In this document: one piece after another, positions 45,081 through 53,842 of the stretch
How the letters are laid out: every line of letters starts with the position of its first letter
Numbering within the stretch: the stretch's first letter is position 1
NCBI RefSeq assembly: GCF_914271545.1
Contig: NZ_CAJZAH010000002.1
Coordinates: 806,001-870,000 of the forward strand
DNA length: 64,000 bases
Origin: Cupriavidus respiraculi
Lineage (GTDB): Bacteria; Pseudomonadota; Gammaproteobacteria; Burkholderiales; Burkholderiaceae
Direction of reading: 5' to 3'
Program-made: the position numbers and the translations under genes
Notes under the pieces: model-generated
Told to the model about the DNA's origin: nothing
What the model saw: the letters and a program-made list of their open reading frames with translations, nothing else
The model's database searches: none

Positions 45081-45992
45081 ATGGCCAATCCGGGCACGCC
45101 CACGCTGGACCAGTTGAAGGTATTCCTCACCGTCGTCGAAGTCGGCAGTTTTGCCGCCGCAGCCCGCAAGCTAAGCCGTGCCACGTCGGTCGTCAGCTAC
45201 ACCATCGCCAATCTCGAAAACCAGCTCGGCGTGGAGCTGTTCGACCGCAAGACCACCCGCAAGCCGCAATTGACCGATGCCGGGCGCACCGTGCTTGCCG
45301 AGGCCCGCACGATCTACAGCGGCATCGACGGCCTGCGCGCCAAGGTGCGGGGCCTGTTGCAGGGCTTGGAGGCGGAACTGCACGTGGTGCTGGACGTGAT
45401 GCTGCCCACGGCTCGCGTGGTCGACGCGCTGAAGGCGTTCCGGGAGCAATTCCCGACCGTGCTGCTGCACCTGCATGTGGAAGCGCTGGGGGCGGTGACC
45501 CAGCTGGTGCTCAACCGGGGCGCCACGCTCGGCGTCAGCGGACCGGTAGGCGCGCCCGCAGCCGGCATCGAACGGATCGCCATCGGCAATGTCGCGTTGC
45601 GGCCCGTGGCCAGCCCGGACCATCCGCTGGCGCGCGCCGGCATCAACGCGCCGGGCGCTGGCCGCAATCATGTGCAGCTCGTCTTGTCGGACCGCTCGCC
45701 CCTGACGGCGAACGTGGATTTCGCGGTGCTGGGGACGCGCACCTGGCGGCTGGCCGACCTCGGGTCGAAACACATGCTGCTACGCGAAGGGATCGGCTGG
45801 GGAAACATGCCACTGCCGATGGTCCAGGAGGATCTGGACGCCGGGCGGCTGGTGTTGCTGGACATGCCCGATTACCAGGGCGGCATCTATTCGTTCGAGG
45901 CGATCTACCGGACGGACACCCCGCCGGGACCGGCGGCCGCGTGGCTGATCGAGCGGTTCGCCGCGCAGGCGGACAGCGCGTCGGCCGCGTAA
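45081..45992 (+). CDS. LysR-family transcriptional regulator
   Basis: 303 residues, full length. The N-terminal winged helix (TLDQLKVFLTVVEVGSFAAAARKL, TSVVSYTIANLENQLGVELFDR) is followed by a linker helix and a two-lobe effector domain (LHVVLDVMLPTARV from about 95). It is divergent from the reductase-DoxX pair, which it probably controls. The effector is unknown. Confidence 0.92.
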   Translation: MANPGTPTLDQLKVFLTVVEVGSFAAAARKLSRATSVVSYTIANLENQLGVELFDRKTTRKPQLTDAGRTVLAEARTIYSGIDGLRAKVRGLLQGLEAELHVVLDVMLPTARVVDALKAFREQFPTVLLHLHVEALGAVTQLVLNRGATLGVSGPVGAPAAGIERIAIGNVALRPVASPDHPLARAGINAPGAGRNHVQLVLSDRSPLTANVDFAVLGTRTWRLADLGSKHMLLREGIGWGNMPLPMVQEDLDAGRLVLLDMPDYQGGIYSFEAIYRTDTPPGPAAAWLIERFAAQADSASAA

Positions 45993-46033
45993 GGGCGCCG
46001 CCGTGCCGAACGCGGCGTGGTGCCGCTGGCGGC

Positions 46034-46348
46034 CTAGGCGTCCGAGCCGCGCGAGCGGCGAGCGATCCGGTCGATCAACGCGCGCGCGTCCTCTGGCATG
46101 CCCTGCAGGGTCAGCAGCCGGGCGTTGAGCACCATGTTCTCGAGCAGCAGCTTGGCCGTCGATACCCACATGGTGGCGAGCACCGCGTCGGCCGACATGC
46201 CCGCGCCTTCCATCTCGCGCGAGCGCTGCGCCAGCAGGCGGCACACCAGCGCGCGCAGCGCGACATCGTCGAACGGCAGATTGGCGTAGTCGATCGGGTC
46301 TTCCTTCTCGACTTCCACCATCAGTTGCAACAGCATGTCTTCGGTCAT
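46034..46348 (-). CDS. Small helical protein of unknown function
   Basis: 104 residues, predicted all-helical and soluble. An acidic N-terminus (MTEDMLLQLMVEVEKEDPIDY) leads to a longer region with LVCRLLAQRSREME and LLLENMVLNARLL. No recognisable motif. GGAGATTGCCG precedes the ATG at 46348, which I prefer to a TTG six bases earlier. It is convergent with the LysR gene across 41 bases. Function unknown. Confidence 0.7.
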   Translation of the reverse strand: MTEDMLLQLMVEVEKEDPIDYANLPFDDVALRALVCRLLAQRSREMEGAGMSADAVLATMWVSTAKLLLENMVLNARLLTLQGMPEDARALIDRIARRSRGSDA

Positions 46349-46468
46349 CGGCAATCTCCCTGGCTGGATCCTGCGAGCCGGATGGCTGGATTCAAGCTAA
46401 AGGAACGCCGATGCCGTGTCAATGCGGCGGCCAACGCCCGGCGCGAGCGCTGCCGGACGCCGCCGGGC

Positions 46469-46921
46469 TCACGACGCGTTCAATGCGGGGGGCTGCTTGC
46501 GCAGGCCCACGCTGAGGCGGTTCCAGCCGTTGATGGTGACGATCAGCAGCGTCAGGTCGGCGATCTCCTTGTCGGAGAACACCTTGCGCACCGCCTCGTA
46601 GTCGGCGTCAGGGGCCTGCGTCTGCGCCACCAGCGTCAGCGATTCGGTCCAGGCCAGCGCCGCCCGCTCGCGCTCGTTGAACCAGGACACTTCGCGCCAG
46701 GCCGGCAGCACGTGCAGCCGGCGGGCGCTTTCGCCGTGCTTGATCGCGTCCGCCGAATGCATGTCCAGGCAGAAGGCGCAGCCGTTGATCTGCGAGGCGC
46801 GCATCTTCACCAATTCCACGATGGTGTGGTCCAGCCCGCTGCGGGCGATATAGGTCTCCAGGCCGAGCATTGCCTTGTAGCCGTCGGGCGCGGTCGCGTA
46901 GATGTCGAGTCGTTGTTCCAT
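46469..46921 (-). CDS. Carboxymuconolactone decarboxylase / AhpD-family protein
   Basis: 150 residues. The family core is LVKMRASQINGCAFCLDMHSADA, with the CxxC redox pair (C48, C51 region) followed by the His of the AhpD-type peroxidatic site. This points to a peroxidase-like role rather than true carboxymuconolactone decarboxylation. Start at 46921 after AAGGAGC-like sequence. It is divergent from the MocR gene at 47105, which is its likely regulator. Confidence 0.88.
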   Translation of the reverse strand: MEQRLDIYATAPDGYKAMLGLETYIARSGLDHTIVELVKMRASQINGCAFCLDMHSADAIKHGESARRLHVLPAWREVSWFNERERAALAWTESLTLVAQTQAPDADYEAVRKVFSDKEIADLTLLIVTINGWNRLSVGLRKQPPALNAS

Positions 46922-47104
46922 GAGTTGGCTCCTTGCCGGTGTGATCCAGGGTGATTGGAAGTTGCGGTCAGCGGCCGGTGCACTGAGGTGCTGAGGTGCC
47001 CGCCGCGATGTGTCTACGATATGCTTGCGCAATGGCTCCGTACACCGCCAATTTCCCGCCAAAACGGTAGACCAATCCGACGCCCCCCTTCCTTTGTCCC
47101 CCTC

Positions 47105-48559
47105 ATGGAATTGCACCTGACCCTCGACTCGCGCCGCGACGTGACCGGCCAACTGGTCCATCAGATCCGCGCGGCCATCCAGGCCGGGCGCCTGCGCGGC
47201 GGCGACCGCATGCCACCGTCGCGTCTGCTCGCGCAGCAGGTAGGGGTGGCGCGCAAGACGGTGACGACCGTGTACGAGCGGCTGGCCGCGGACGGCTGGC
47301 TGGAGTCCCGGGTGGGAGATGGCACCTATGTCGGCACGGGCCTCGCCGACAAGCCGAAGGGACTGGCGCCCGCACCCGCGCTGCCCGCGCAGGCGCTGCG
47401 CTGGCGGGATGCCCAGACCCCGTTCCTGCAGCCTCCAGGCGAAGGCACCCCGCGCTTCGCCTTTCAACCCGGCCAGTCCGATCCGACCCGCTTTCCGCTG
47501 GCGGAATGGTCCCGCTGCGTGCGCGCGGCACTGGCCGATGCGCCCCGCCATATGACGACGCTGGCCGACCCGGCCGGCGACCCTGAGCTGCGCGCCGCCA
47601 TCGCCCGGCATGTGGCATACACCCGCGGCGTGATGAGTACCCCGGATATGCTGATGGTCACCGCGGGCGCGCAGCAAGGCATCGACCTCGCCGTGCGGCT
47701 GCTGGTCGCACCAGGCAGCGTGGTGGCGATGGAGGACCCCGGCTACCCGATGGCGCGCGCGCTGTTCCAGGCGGCGGGCGCGCGCGTGGTGCCGGTGCCC
47801 GTCGACGGCGAAGGGCTCGTGGTCGACGCGCTGCCGCCCGAGGCGGCGCTGGTCTACGTCACGCCTTCGCACCAGTCGCCGTTGGGCATGTCGATGAGCC
47901 TGGCGCGCCGGCTGGCGCTGCTCGACTGGGCCGCGCGCCGCGAAACGCTGATCGTCGAGGACGACTACGACAGCGAATTCCGCTACGGCGGCCATCCCGT
48001 CGACGCGCTGCAGACCCTGGACCGGCACGAGCGCGTGATCTACCTCGGCACCTTCTCCAAGACCTTGACCGCCAACCTGCGCTGCGGCTACCTGATCGCC
48101 CCGCCCTGGCTCATGCCGGCGCTACGCAAGATCAAGCATCTGGTGGACTGGCATACCGTCACGCTGACACAGCGCGCGCTGGCGACGTTCCTGCGCGAGG
48201 GCCATCTGCTGCGCCACATCCGCCGGTCGCAGCAGCGCCATGCGCAGCGCCGCAGCCGTCTGCTGAGCCGCCTGCATGGCGACCTGCTGCCGTGGCTGGA
48301 GCCGGTGCCCTGCCATGTCGGCTTTCACCAGGCCGCCAGGCTGCGCGTGCCGATCCGCACCGAAGAACTGCTGGGCCTGGCCCGGCGGCTCGACCTTGCC
48401 CTCGCGCCCCTGGATCCGTTCTTCGCCGCGCCGCCCGCGCACTGCGCCGGCCTGCTGTTCGGCTTCGGCGCGATCGACCTGCTCGATATCGATCCCGCCC
48501 TGGACCGGCTGGCGACCGTGCTGTCCGAACTCGCGCCCGCCGCCGCGGCGCCACGATGA
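47105..48559 (+). CDS. MocR-family regulator (PdxR-like)
   Basis: 484 residues. A GntR winged helix (about 12-75: LVHQIRAAIQAGRLRGGDRMPPS, ARKTVTTVYERLAADGW) is joined by a linker to an aminotransferase-like domain with TAGAQQGIDLAVRLL, VEDDYDSEFRY and the PLP lysine in YLGTFSKTLTANLR. The ATG at 47105 starts the usual MELHLTLD. The frame open to 46955 overlaps the divergent promoter. A second, only distantly similar MocR lies at 39476. Confidence 0.9.
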   Translation: MELHLTLDSRRDVTGQLVHQIRAAIQAGRLRGGDRMPPSRLLAQQVGVARKTVTTVYERLAADGWLESRVGDGTYVGTGLADKPKGLAPAPALPAQALRWRDAQTPFLQPPGEGTPRFAFQPGQSDPTRFPLAEWSRCVRAALADAPRHMTTLADPAGDPELRAAIARHVAYTRGVMSTPDMLMVTAGAQQGIDLAVRLLVAPGSVVAMEDPGYPMARALFQAAGARVVPVPVDGEGLVVDALPPEAALVYVTPSHQSPLGMSMSLARRLALLDWAARRETLIVEDDYDSEFRYGGHPVDALQTLDRHERVIYLGTFSKTLTANLRCGYLIAPPWLMPALRKIKHLVDWHTVTLTQRALATFLREGHLLRHIRRSQQRHAQRRSRLLSRLHGDLLPWLEPVPCHVGFHQAARLRVPIRTEELLGLARRLDLALAPLDPFFAAPPAHCAGLLFGFGAIDLLDIDPALDRLATVLSELAPAAAAPR

Positions 48560-48687
48560 CAACACTGTCATGCGAGTCGGCATGAGATTCGGGAAACCGA
48601 TAGGAAAGTCTGCGCGAAACAGGCTGAACGCCGGGTGTAAGCTGTGGTCTGAACCGCATCTCGTTATCAATGGAGACCGGTTAGTCC

Positions 48688-48987
48688 ATGACTAAGCTCT
48701 TGCTGTCGGCCATGCGCCAGTACGTATGGTTCCAGGGTGTGAAGCACCATATCGTCCAGGGCGTCGAAGCCCTCGCCGAACTGCTCAAATCCCCTTCCGT
48801 CGCGGCGCGTGCCGTGGCGGCGATCATCGCCGAGACCGAACACGGCGTACAGGTGTGGGTGTCGTACTTCGGCAAGCCGCTGGACCCGCATACCAACTAC
48901 ATCCTCTGGCCGCAGCGAGCGCTCAAGCCAGCGCGACGACGAGCCTCACCGATTCCGTTGCCGCATTCCGTTCGACGCGACCGTTAG
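48688..48987 (+). CDS. Small protein of unknown function
   Basis: 99 residues. The first 75 form a plausible folded domain (QYVWFQGVKHHIVQGVEALAEL, ARAVAAIIAETEHGVQVWVSYFG, NYILWPQ), and the last 20 are Arg/Pro-rich. No signal or membrane segment. GGAGACCGG lies before the ATG at 48688. No family recognised. It is 42 bases upstream of another small unknown gene. Confidence 0.65.
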   Translation: MTKLLLSAMRQYVWFQGVKHHIVQGVEALAELLKSPSVAARAVAAIIAETEHGVQVWVSYFGKPLDPHTNYILWPQRALKPARRRASPIPLPHSVRRDR

Positions 48988-49029
48988 CTGTCGCTGGCCG
49001 GTCGCGCCATTGCCCGATGGGAGATCGAC

Positions 49030-49302
49030 ATGCAAGAACCCGAACATGACGAAGCACTCGTCAACCTCCATCTCGAACGCATCTCCGCTCTCTCCATCAG
49101 CGCCTTCGATGGCGCCGATGTCGATGAGGAACTGCGGCAGGTGGTGGGCGAGGCAGTGCGGCAATGCGGAGGGGGCGGCAATCGCGAGGTTCTGATTGCA
49201 CGCCTGCGCGATCGCGCCACGGCGGCGCAGCGCGAAGGGCAAGCCGAAGTCAGCGACACGTTCGACAAGGCAATCCGCCTGGCCGGCGCGGCAGGCAGTT
49301 GA
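49030..49302 (+). CDS. Small acidic protein of unknown function
   Basis: 90 residues, acidic and helix-rich (NLHLERISALSISAFDGADVDEELRQVV), with a central glycine run (CGGGGN) and a C-terminal helix. GGGAGATCGAC gives a good ribosome site before the ATG at 49030. Possibly an operon with the gene at 48688. Family not recognised. Confidence 0.6.
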   Translation: MQEPEHDEALVNLHLERISALSISAFDGADVDEELRQVVGEAVRQCGGGGNREVLIARLRDRATAAQREGQAEVSDTFDKAIRLAGAAGS

Positions 49303-49417
49303 AATCGTTGCTGGGGACGTGGCAGGAACTCTGCCGGCGAAGGCCGCGATGCCCGGAATCGGTGATCCGGTATCGCGACTGCCTCGATGTCGCCACGAAC
49401 GTGGCGTCCATCCTGAT

Positions 49418-49495
<78 letters not shown>

Positions 49496-49509
49496 TCTGA
49501 AGGGAACGG

Positions 49510-49538
49510 ATTATGGACGATACCCGCGTCCATTGCAA
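49510..49538 (-). promoter_or_regulatory. Promoter of tRNA-fMet
   Basis: On the minus strand TTGCAA (49533-49538), a 17-base spacer and CATAAT (49510-49515), 15 bases before the tRNA. This is a good sigma-70 match. Confidence 0.55.
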
Positions 49539-49622
49539 GACCTTTCGGCCGCGCGCCGCGCTTTTTCCCGCTATCGCCGGCACCGCGCCCGCTACATCAC
49601 AACGTGATATGTACGGCCGCTA

Positions 49623-49913
49623 CTACGTTTGCGGACCCTGCAATTTGTCGACCTGCATATAGGCCGCATTGAACGCGGCGACCTCGGCCGCATGCCGCGT
49701 GGTAAAGCGATATTCGCCGCTGGACAGCACTTCGGTATCGCCCGCATCGGAAGGATCCGCACCCTCCTGGGCGATCCGCACCTCGTAGCCCCACTGCTGC
49801 TCATCGCCCCGCACCGCCGACACGAGCACATAGACGTCGAGGCCGCGATAGGATTCCACGCGCCATTCGTCCTGAGGATGCGGAGTGCCCTGCGTGGTGT
49901 CCTTGCCATTCAT
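49623..49913 (-). CDS. Small conserved-looking protein of unknown function
   Basis: 96 residues, soluble. The middle reads as a compact alpha/beta domain (WRVESYRGLDVYVLVSAVRG, WGYEVRIAQEG, YRFTTRHAAEVAAFNAAYMQVD). I see no catalytic motif. GGAGCTTGGC precedes the ATG at 49913, which I prefer over the upstream ATG at 49940. It lies between two tRNA genes and ends 85 bases before the fMet promoter. Confidence 0.7.
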   Translation of the reverse strand: MNGKDTTQGTPHPQDEWRVESYRGLDVYVLVSAVRGDEQQWGYEVRIAQEGADPSDAGDTEVLSSGEYRFTTRHAAEVAAFNAAYMQVDKLQGPQT

Positions 49914-50077
49914 GCCAAGCTCCTGAGCCGATTGATGCATTTCAGCCTAGGCGCAGTCGCGCCCGGCCGCAAGGCAAAGGAGATCGTAAGGAACAGCGGC
50001 CATGGTGGCGAGTCCCACAGGAGAGACCACCGGAGATTGCCCGGGGACGTCCGCGAGCCAATGACGCGGGCCCAATG

Positions 50078-50107
50078 AAAAAGGGCTTCCGAAATCGGAA
50101 GCCCTTT
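50078..50107 (-). terminator. Terminator after tRNA-Arg
   Basis: A 13-base stem, AAAGGGCTTCCGA with TCGGAAGCCCTTT, and a 2-4 base loop. On the minus strand it ends in TTTTTC. It lies 8 bases after the tRNA. Confidence 0.88.
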
Positions 50108-50114
50108 TAATAGG

Positions 50115-50191
50115 TGGCGCGGCTGGCAGGATTCGAACCCACGACCCCTTGGTTCGTAGCCAAGTACTCTATCCAACTGAGCTACAGCCGC
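50115..50191 (-). tRNA. tRNA-Arg (ACG)
   Basis: 77 bases with encoded CCA. Acceptor stem GCGGCTG with CAGCCGC, D arm AGCTCAGTTGGATAGAGTA, anticodon arm CTTGGCTACGAACCAAG with ACG at 50155-50157 (complement), T arm GTGGGTTCGAATCC. The A34 would be deaminated to inosine to read CGN codons. Confidence 0.97.
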
Positions 50192-50204
50192 ACGCGAGAA
50201 CGAA

Positions 50205-50232
50205 ATTATATCGAAATTTTTCAGTATGGGAA
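50205..50232 (-). promoter_or_regulatory. Promoter of tRNA-Arg
   Basis: On the minus strand TTCCCA (50227-50232), a 16-base spacer and TATAAT (50205-50210). The same unusual TTCCCA -35 appears before tRNA-Thr. Confidence 0.6.
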
Positions 50233-50314
50233 CCCCCTCGGCGCAGATTTTTGCTTTTGGCCTTGCCGATGCCCATGTTTCTATAATGTCAGCCCAACAG
50301 AAGTGATCCGCACC

Positions 50315-50884
50315 ATGAGCAAGGCATTTGTTAAGGAATCGACCGAGGACGACGAGGACGACCTGCCCGAAGGCGCGACCGCGCTGCCAGCCGGCACCAA
50401 GAACTACATCACCGCCGAGGGCTATCAACGGCTGCGCGACGAGCTGATGCACCTGATCGACGTGGAGCGGCCGGAAATCGTGCAGATCGTGTCGTGGGCC
50501 GCCTCCAACGGCGACCGCTCGGAGAACGGCGATTACCTCTATGGCAAGAAGCGCCTGCGCGAGATCGACCGGCGCATCCGCTTCCTGACGCGGCGCCTGG
50601 ACAAGGCAGAGGTCGTCGACGCCTCGCTGCAGGGAGACAACGACCAGATCTTCTTCGGTGCCACGGTGACCTACGCCAACCAGGCGGGCGAGGAGACCAC
50701 CATCACCATCGTCGGCATGGACGAGGTCGACCTGGATGCGCATCGGGTCAGCTGGATCTCGCCGATCGCCAAGGCGCTGATCAAGGCGCGCGAGGGCGAT
50801 ACCGTGCCGCTGCGCACGCCCAATGGCGTGGAGCAGATCGATATCCTCGAAGTGAAATACCCGCGCCGCGCCTCGGCGGCCTGA
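50315..50884 (+). CDS. greB: Transcription elongation factor GreB
   Basis: 189 residues. GreB rescues backtracked RNA polymerase by stimulating transcript cleavage. After an acidic 20-residue N-terminus comes the coiled-coil domain (YITAEGYQRLRDEL, SWAASNGDRSENGDYLYGKKRLREIDRRI), with the acidic tip residues, then the C-terminal FKBP-like domain (ITIVGMDEVD, ISWISPIAKALI-type segment). Basic residues in the coiled coil and the SENGDYLYGKK segment favour GreB over GreA. A TATAAT at 50282-50287 is a likely -10. It is convergent with spoT (26-base gap). Confidence 0.94.
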   Translation: MSKAFVKESTEDDEDDLPEGATALPAGTKNYITAEGYQRLRDELMHLIDVERPEIVQIVSWAASNGDRSENGDYLYGKKRLREIDRRIRFLTRRLDKAEVVDASLQGDNDQIFFGATVTYANQAGEETTITIVGMDEVDLDAHRVSWISPIAKALIKAREGDTVPLRTPNGVEQIDILEVKYPRRASAA

Positions 50885-50910
50885 GCGCAGACGGGCCGAA
50901 GCCGCGGGCT

Positions 50911-53478
50911 TCAGCCGTCGTTGCGGTCGCGCACGATGCGGATGACGTCCGTGTTGCGGCGCAGTGCCCGCATCACGTTGGCCAGGTGCAGACGGTCCTG
51001 GACCTGGATGACGAACTGCATGTAGGTGGCCTCGTGCGGGCCGCTGTCCTGGTGCTCCATCGCGACGTGGGCCACGTTGGCATCGGCCGCGGTCAGGTCG
51101 GCCGCGACGCGCGCCACGATGCCCTTCACGTTGCGCACCAGCACCTTGATCGACACATCGAACGCGCGCGTGGTCTTGCGCGCCCACATCACGTCGATCC
51201 AGTGCTCCGGGTCCTTGCTGTGCAGGCGCTTGGCGATCTTGCAGTCCTGCACGTGGATCTGCAGCCCTTCTCCCTTGCCGAGATAGCCGACGATGGAGTC
51301 GCCCGGGATCGGCCGGCAGCATGCCGAGAACACGATGGACATGCCCTCGTCGCCGGTGACCGGCACCGCCGGCGCGTCCTCGCCGGCGAAGGTCTGCACC
51401 GCGGCCATCAGCGCGGAATCCACGTCGCCGGAGATTTCCGCCAGCACGATTTCCATGCGGCGCGCCACCACGGCGGGCACGCGCCGGCCCAGCGCCAGGT
51501 CGGCGAAGATTTCCTCGCGCTGCTTGTTGCCGGTCCACTGGATCATGCGGTCCCACACCACCTGCGGCACCGACTTCATCTCGATGCCAAGCTGTCGCGT
51601 GGACTGCTCCAGCAGGCGCTCGCCCAGCTGGATGGCTTCGTCCAGCTTGGTGGTCTTCAGATAGTGCCGGATCGCGGCACGGGCCTTGCCGGTGCGCACG
51701 AACGAGAGCCACGCCGGGTTGGGCTTGGAGTACGGCGCCGTCACCACCTCGACGATATCGCCGCTCTTGAGCTCGGTGCGCAGCGGCAGCAGCTCGTTGT
51801 TGATCTTGACCGCGACGCACTGGTTGCCCAGATCGCTGTGCACCGCGTAGGCGAAGTCCAGCGCCGTGGCGCCGCGCGGCAGCGCGCGGATATGGCCCTT
51901 GGGCGTGAAGACGTAGACGGCGTCCGGGAACAGGTCGATCTTGACGTGCTCGAGGAACTCCTGCGAATCGCCTGTCTGGCTCTGGATGTCGAGCAGCGAC
52001 TGCAGCCACTGGTGCGCCTGCTGCTGGATATCGTTGATCTGGTCGGCGTGGTGCTTGTACATCCAGTGCGCCGCGACGCCGGCCTCGGCGATCTGGTGCA
52101 TCTCGCGCGTGCGGATCTGGAATTCCACCGGCGTGCCGAACGGCCCCACCAGCGTCGTATGCAGCGACTGGTAGCCGTTGATCTTCGGAATGGCGATGTA
52201 GTCCTTGAACTTGCCCGGCATCGGCTTGTAGAAGCCGTGCAGGGCGCCCAGCGCCATGTAGCAGTGCATCTGCGTGTCGACCACCACGCGGAAGCCATAG
52301 ACGTCCAGCACCTGCGAAAACGACAGCTGCTTGTCGTGCATCTTGCGGTAGATGCTGTACAGCGTCTTCTCCCGGCCGGACAGCTCGGCCACGATGCCGG
52401 CATCGGCCAGCGCCTTCTGCGCCGCCTCGAGAATGCGCTTGACCACCTCGCGCCGGTTGCCGCGCGCGGCCTTGACCGCCTTCTCCAGCGTGGCGTACCG
52501 GAACGGCGAGCCAACCTTGAAGGACAGCTCCTGCAGTTCGCGATAGGTGGTGTTCAGGCCCAGGCGGTGCGCGATGGGAGCGTAGATCTCCATCGTCTCC
52601 AGTGCGATCCGCCGCCGCTTCTCCGGCGGGACGAAATCGAGCGTGCGCATGTTGTGCGTGCGGTCCGCCAGCTTGACCAGGATCACGCGCACATCGCGCG
52701 CCATCGCCAGCAGCATCTTGCGGAAGCTCTCGGCCTGCGCCTGTTCCTTGCTCTGGAATTCGAGCTTGTCCAGCTTGGTCAGCCCATCGACCAGTTCCGC
52801 CACCTTGGGGCCGAACTTCTCGGCCAGCTCGCTCTTGGTGATGCCCTGGTCTTCCATCACGTCGTGCAGCAGCGCGGCCATGATCGACTGCACATCGAGC
52901 TTCCAGTCGGCGCACAGTTCGGCCACCGAGACCGGATGCGTGATGTAGGGCTCGCCGCTCTGGCGATACTGTCCCAGATGCGCTTCGTCGGAAAACTGGA
53001 AGGCCTCGCGCACGATGGCCTGGTCGGCCGGCTTGAGGTAGCTCAGCTTCTCCATCAGCGGGGCGATGGAGATGACCTGTTGCCGCGGCGGAACGGCCGG
53101 CTGGGAGGTCGGCCCGAAGAAATGGCGGTAGGACTGGGCGAGTACCGCGTCGATGAAGAGGCCTTCGCCCGCGGGCGCCGGCGCGGCGGTGCCGCCGGCG
53201 GCGGGCGCCGACGGTGCCGGCGGATGTCCCCCGGCACGTGCCTTGGCAGGCACCACGGCACGCTCACCCACCACGTTGTCGCCGAGCGGGTCCGGCATGT
53301 TGGGCGCGCCCGTGCGGGCGGTATGGCTGGCGTGGCCGCCGTGGGCTGGCTTCGAGCGCTTGCGCGCTACGGCCACGCCGTGTTCGTGCGCATCGCCGGT
53401 CGCATCCGTGTCAGGCCGTGCGGACGCGTTGGCCGCGCCGGCTGGAGCGAGAGGCGTTTGCGACGACGAGGAAGGCAT
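50911..53478 (-). CDS. spoT: Bifunctional (p)ppGpp synthetase/hydrolase SpoT
   Basis: 855 residues. The hydrolase HD domain is intact (ALLHDVMED, LVKLADRTHNMRTL), the synthetase domain follows (YGFRVVV, GYQSLHTTLVGP), then TGS (DLFPDAVYVFTPKGHIRALP) and a C-terminal ACT domain. It therefore both makes and degrades (p)ppGpp. About 115 residues before the HD domain are Ala/Pro/Gly-rich, low complexity and longer than in E. coli; the true start could be an internal ATG such as that of MPDPLGDN. It is the last gene of yicC-gmk-rpoZ-spoT. Confidence 0.95.
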   Translation of the reverse strand: MPSSSSQTPLAPAGAANASARPDTDATGDAHEHGVAVARKRSKPAHGGHASHTARTGAPNMPDPLGDNVVGERAVVPAKARAGGHPPAPSAPAAGGTAAPAPAGEGLFIDAVLAQSYRHFFGPTSQPAVPPRQQVISIAPLMEKLSYLKPADQAIVREAFQFSDEAHLGQYRQSGEPYITHPVSVAELCADWKLDVQSIMAALLHDVMEDQGITKSELAEKFGPKVAELVDGLTKLDKLEFQSKEQAQAESFRKMLLAMARDVRVILVKLADRTHNMRTLDFVPPEKRRRIALETMEIYAPIAHRLGLNTTYRELQELSFKVGSPFRYATLEKAVKAARGNRREVVKRILEAAQKALADAGIVAELSGREKTLYSIYRKMHDKQLSFSQVLDVYGFRVVVDTQMHCYMALGALHGFYKPMPGKFKDYIAIPKINGYQSLHTTLVGPFGTPVEFQIRTREMHQIAEAGVAAHWMYKHHADQINDIQQQAHQWLQSLLDIQSQTGDSQEFLEHVKIDLFPDAVYVFTPKGHIRALPRGATALDFAYAVHSDLGNQCVAVKINNELLPLRTELKSGDIVEVVTAPYSKPNPAWLSFVRTGKARAAIRHYLKTTKLDEAIQLGERLLEQSTRQLGIEMKSVPQVVWDRMIQWTGNKQREEIFADLALGRRVPAVVARRMEIVLAEISGDVDSALMAAVQTFAGEDAPAVPVTGDEGMSIVFSACCRPIPGDSIVGYLGKGEGLQIHVQDCKIAKRLHSKDPEHWIDVMWARKTTRAFDVSIKVLVRNVKGIVARVAADLTAADANVAHVAMEHQDSGPHEATYMQFVIQVQDRLHLANVMRALRRNTDVIRIVRDRNDG

Positions 53479-53558
53479 TGGAGCGGCCTGTGGTGTGCGA
53501 CTGTAAAAACCGATGCTGCTGGAAAGCTGGAGCCGCTGGTGGCCTGAAGCTCAGGCCC

Positions 53559-53762
53559 TCAGGTCGGTACCTTCTTGAGCATCTCGATGCCGACCTGGCC
53601 CGAGGCGATCTCGCGCAGCGCCACCACGGTGGGCTTGTCCTTGGCCTCGACCTTCGGGGTATGCCCTTGCGCCAGCTGGCGAGCCCGGTACGTTGCGGCG
53701 AGCGCGAGCTCGAAGCGGTTCGGGATGTGTTTCAGACAATCTTCGACGGTAATACGCGCCAT
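53559..53762 (-). CDS. rpoZ: RNA polymerase omega subunit
   Basis: 67 residues, typical for beta-proteobacteria. The conserved [29 protein letters not shown] covers most of the omega fold and contacts beta-prime; [16 protein letters not shown] is the second helix. Omega helps assemble RNA polymerase and forms part of a ppGpp site. The ATG at 53762 is fixed by the family N-terminus. It lies between gmk and spoT, the same order as in E. coli. Confidence 0.97.
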   Translation of the reverse strand: MARITVEDCLKHIPNRFELALAATYRARQLAQGHTPKVEAKDKPTVVALREIASGQVGIEMLKKVPT

Positions 53763-53842
53763 ATCAAATCTACCTTGGACAGAACCTTGCGATCGCCGCA
53801 TTTTACAGCACGCGGCGCCAACCCTTCCGGCAAGCCGGCCGG

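Noticed and set aside
46469-48028. Minus-strand frame extending the carboxymuconolactone decarboxylase gene through the MocR gene
   Set aside because: Only residues after the ATG at 46921 match the family. The upstream part is antisense to the intact MocR gene.
49391-49406. Hairpin CGCCAC-GAAC-GTGGCG after tRNA-fMet as a terminator
   Set aside because: The stem is short (6 bases) and no T-run follows on the minus strand, so it is too weak to call.
49910-53547. Long open frames on both strands over spoT
   Set aside because: They overlap the clear SpoT frame with HD, synthetase, TGS and ACT motifs and have low-complexity translations.
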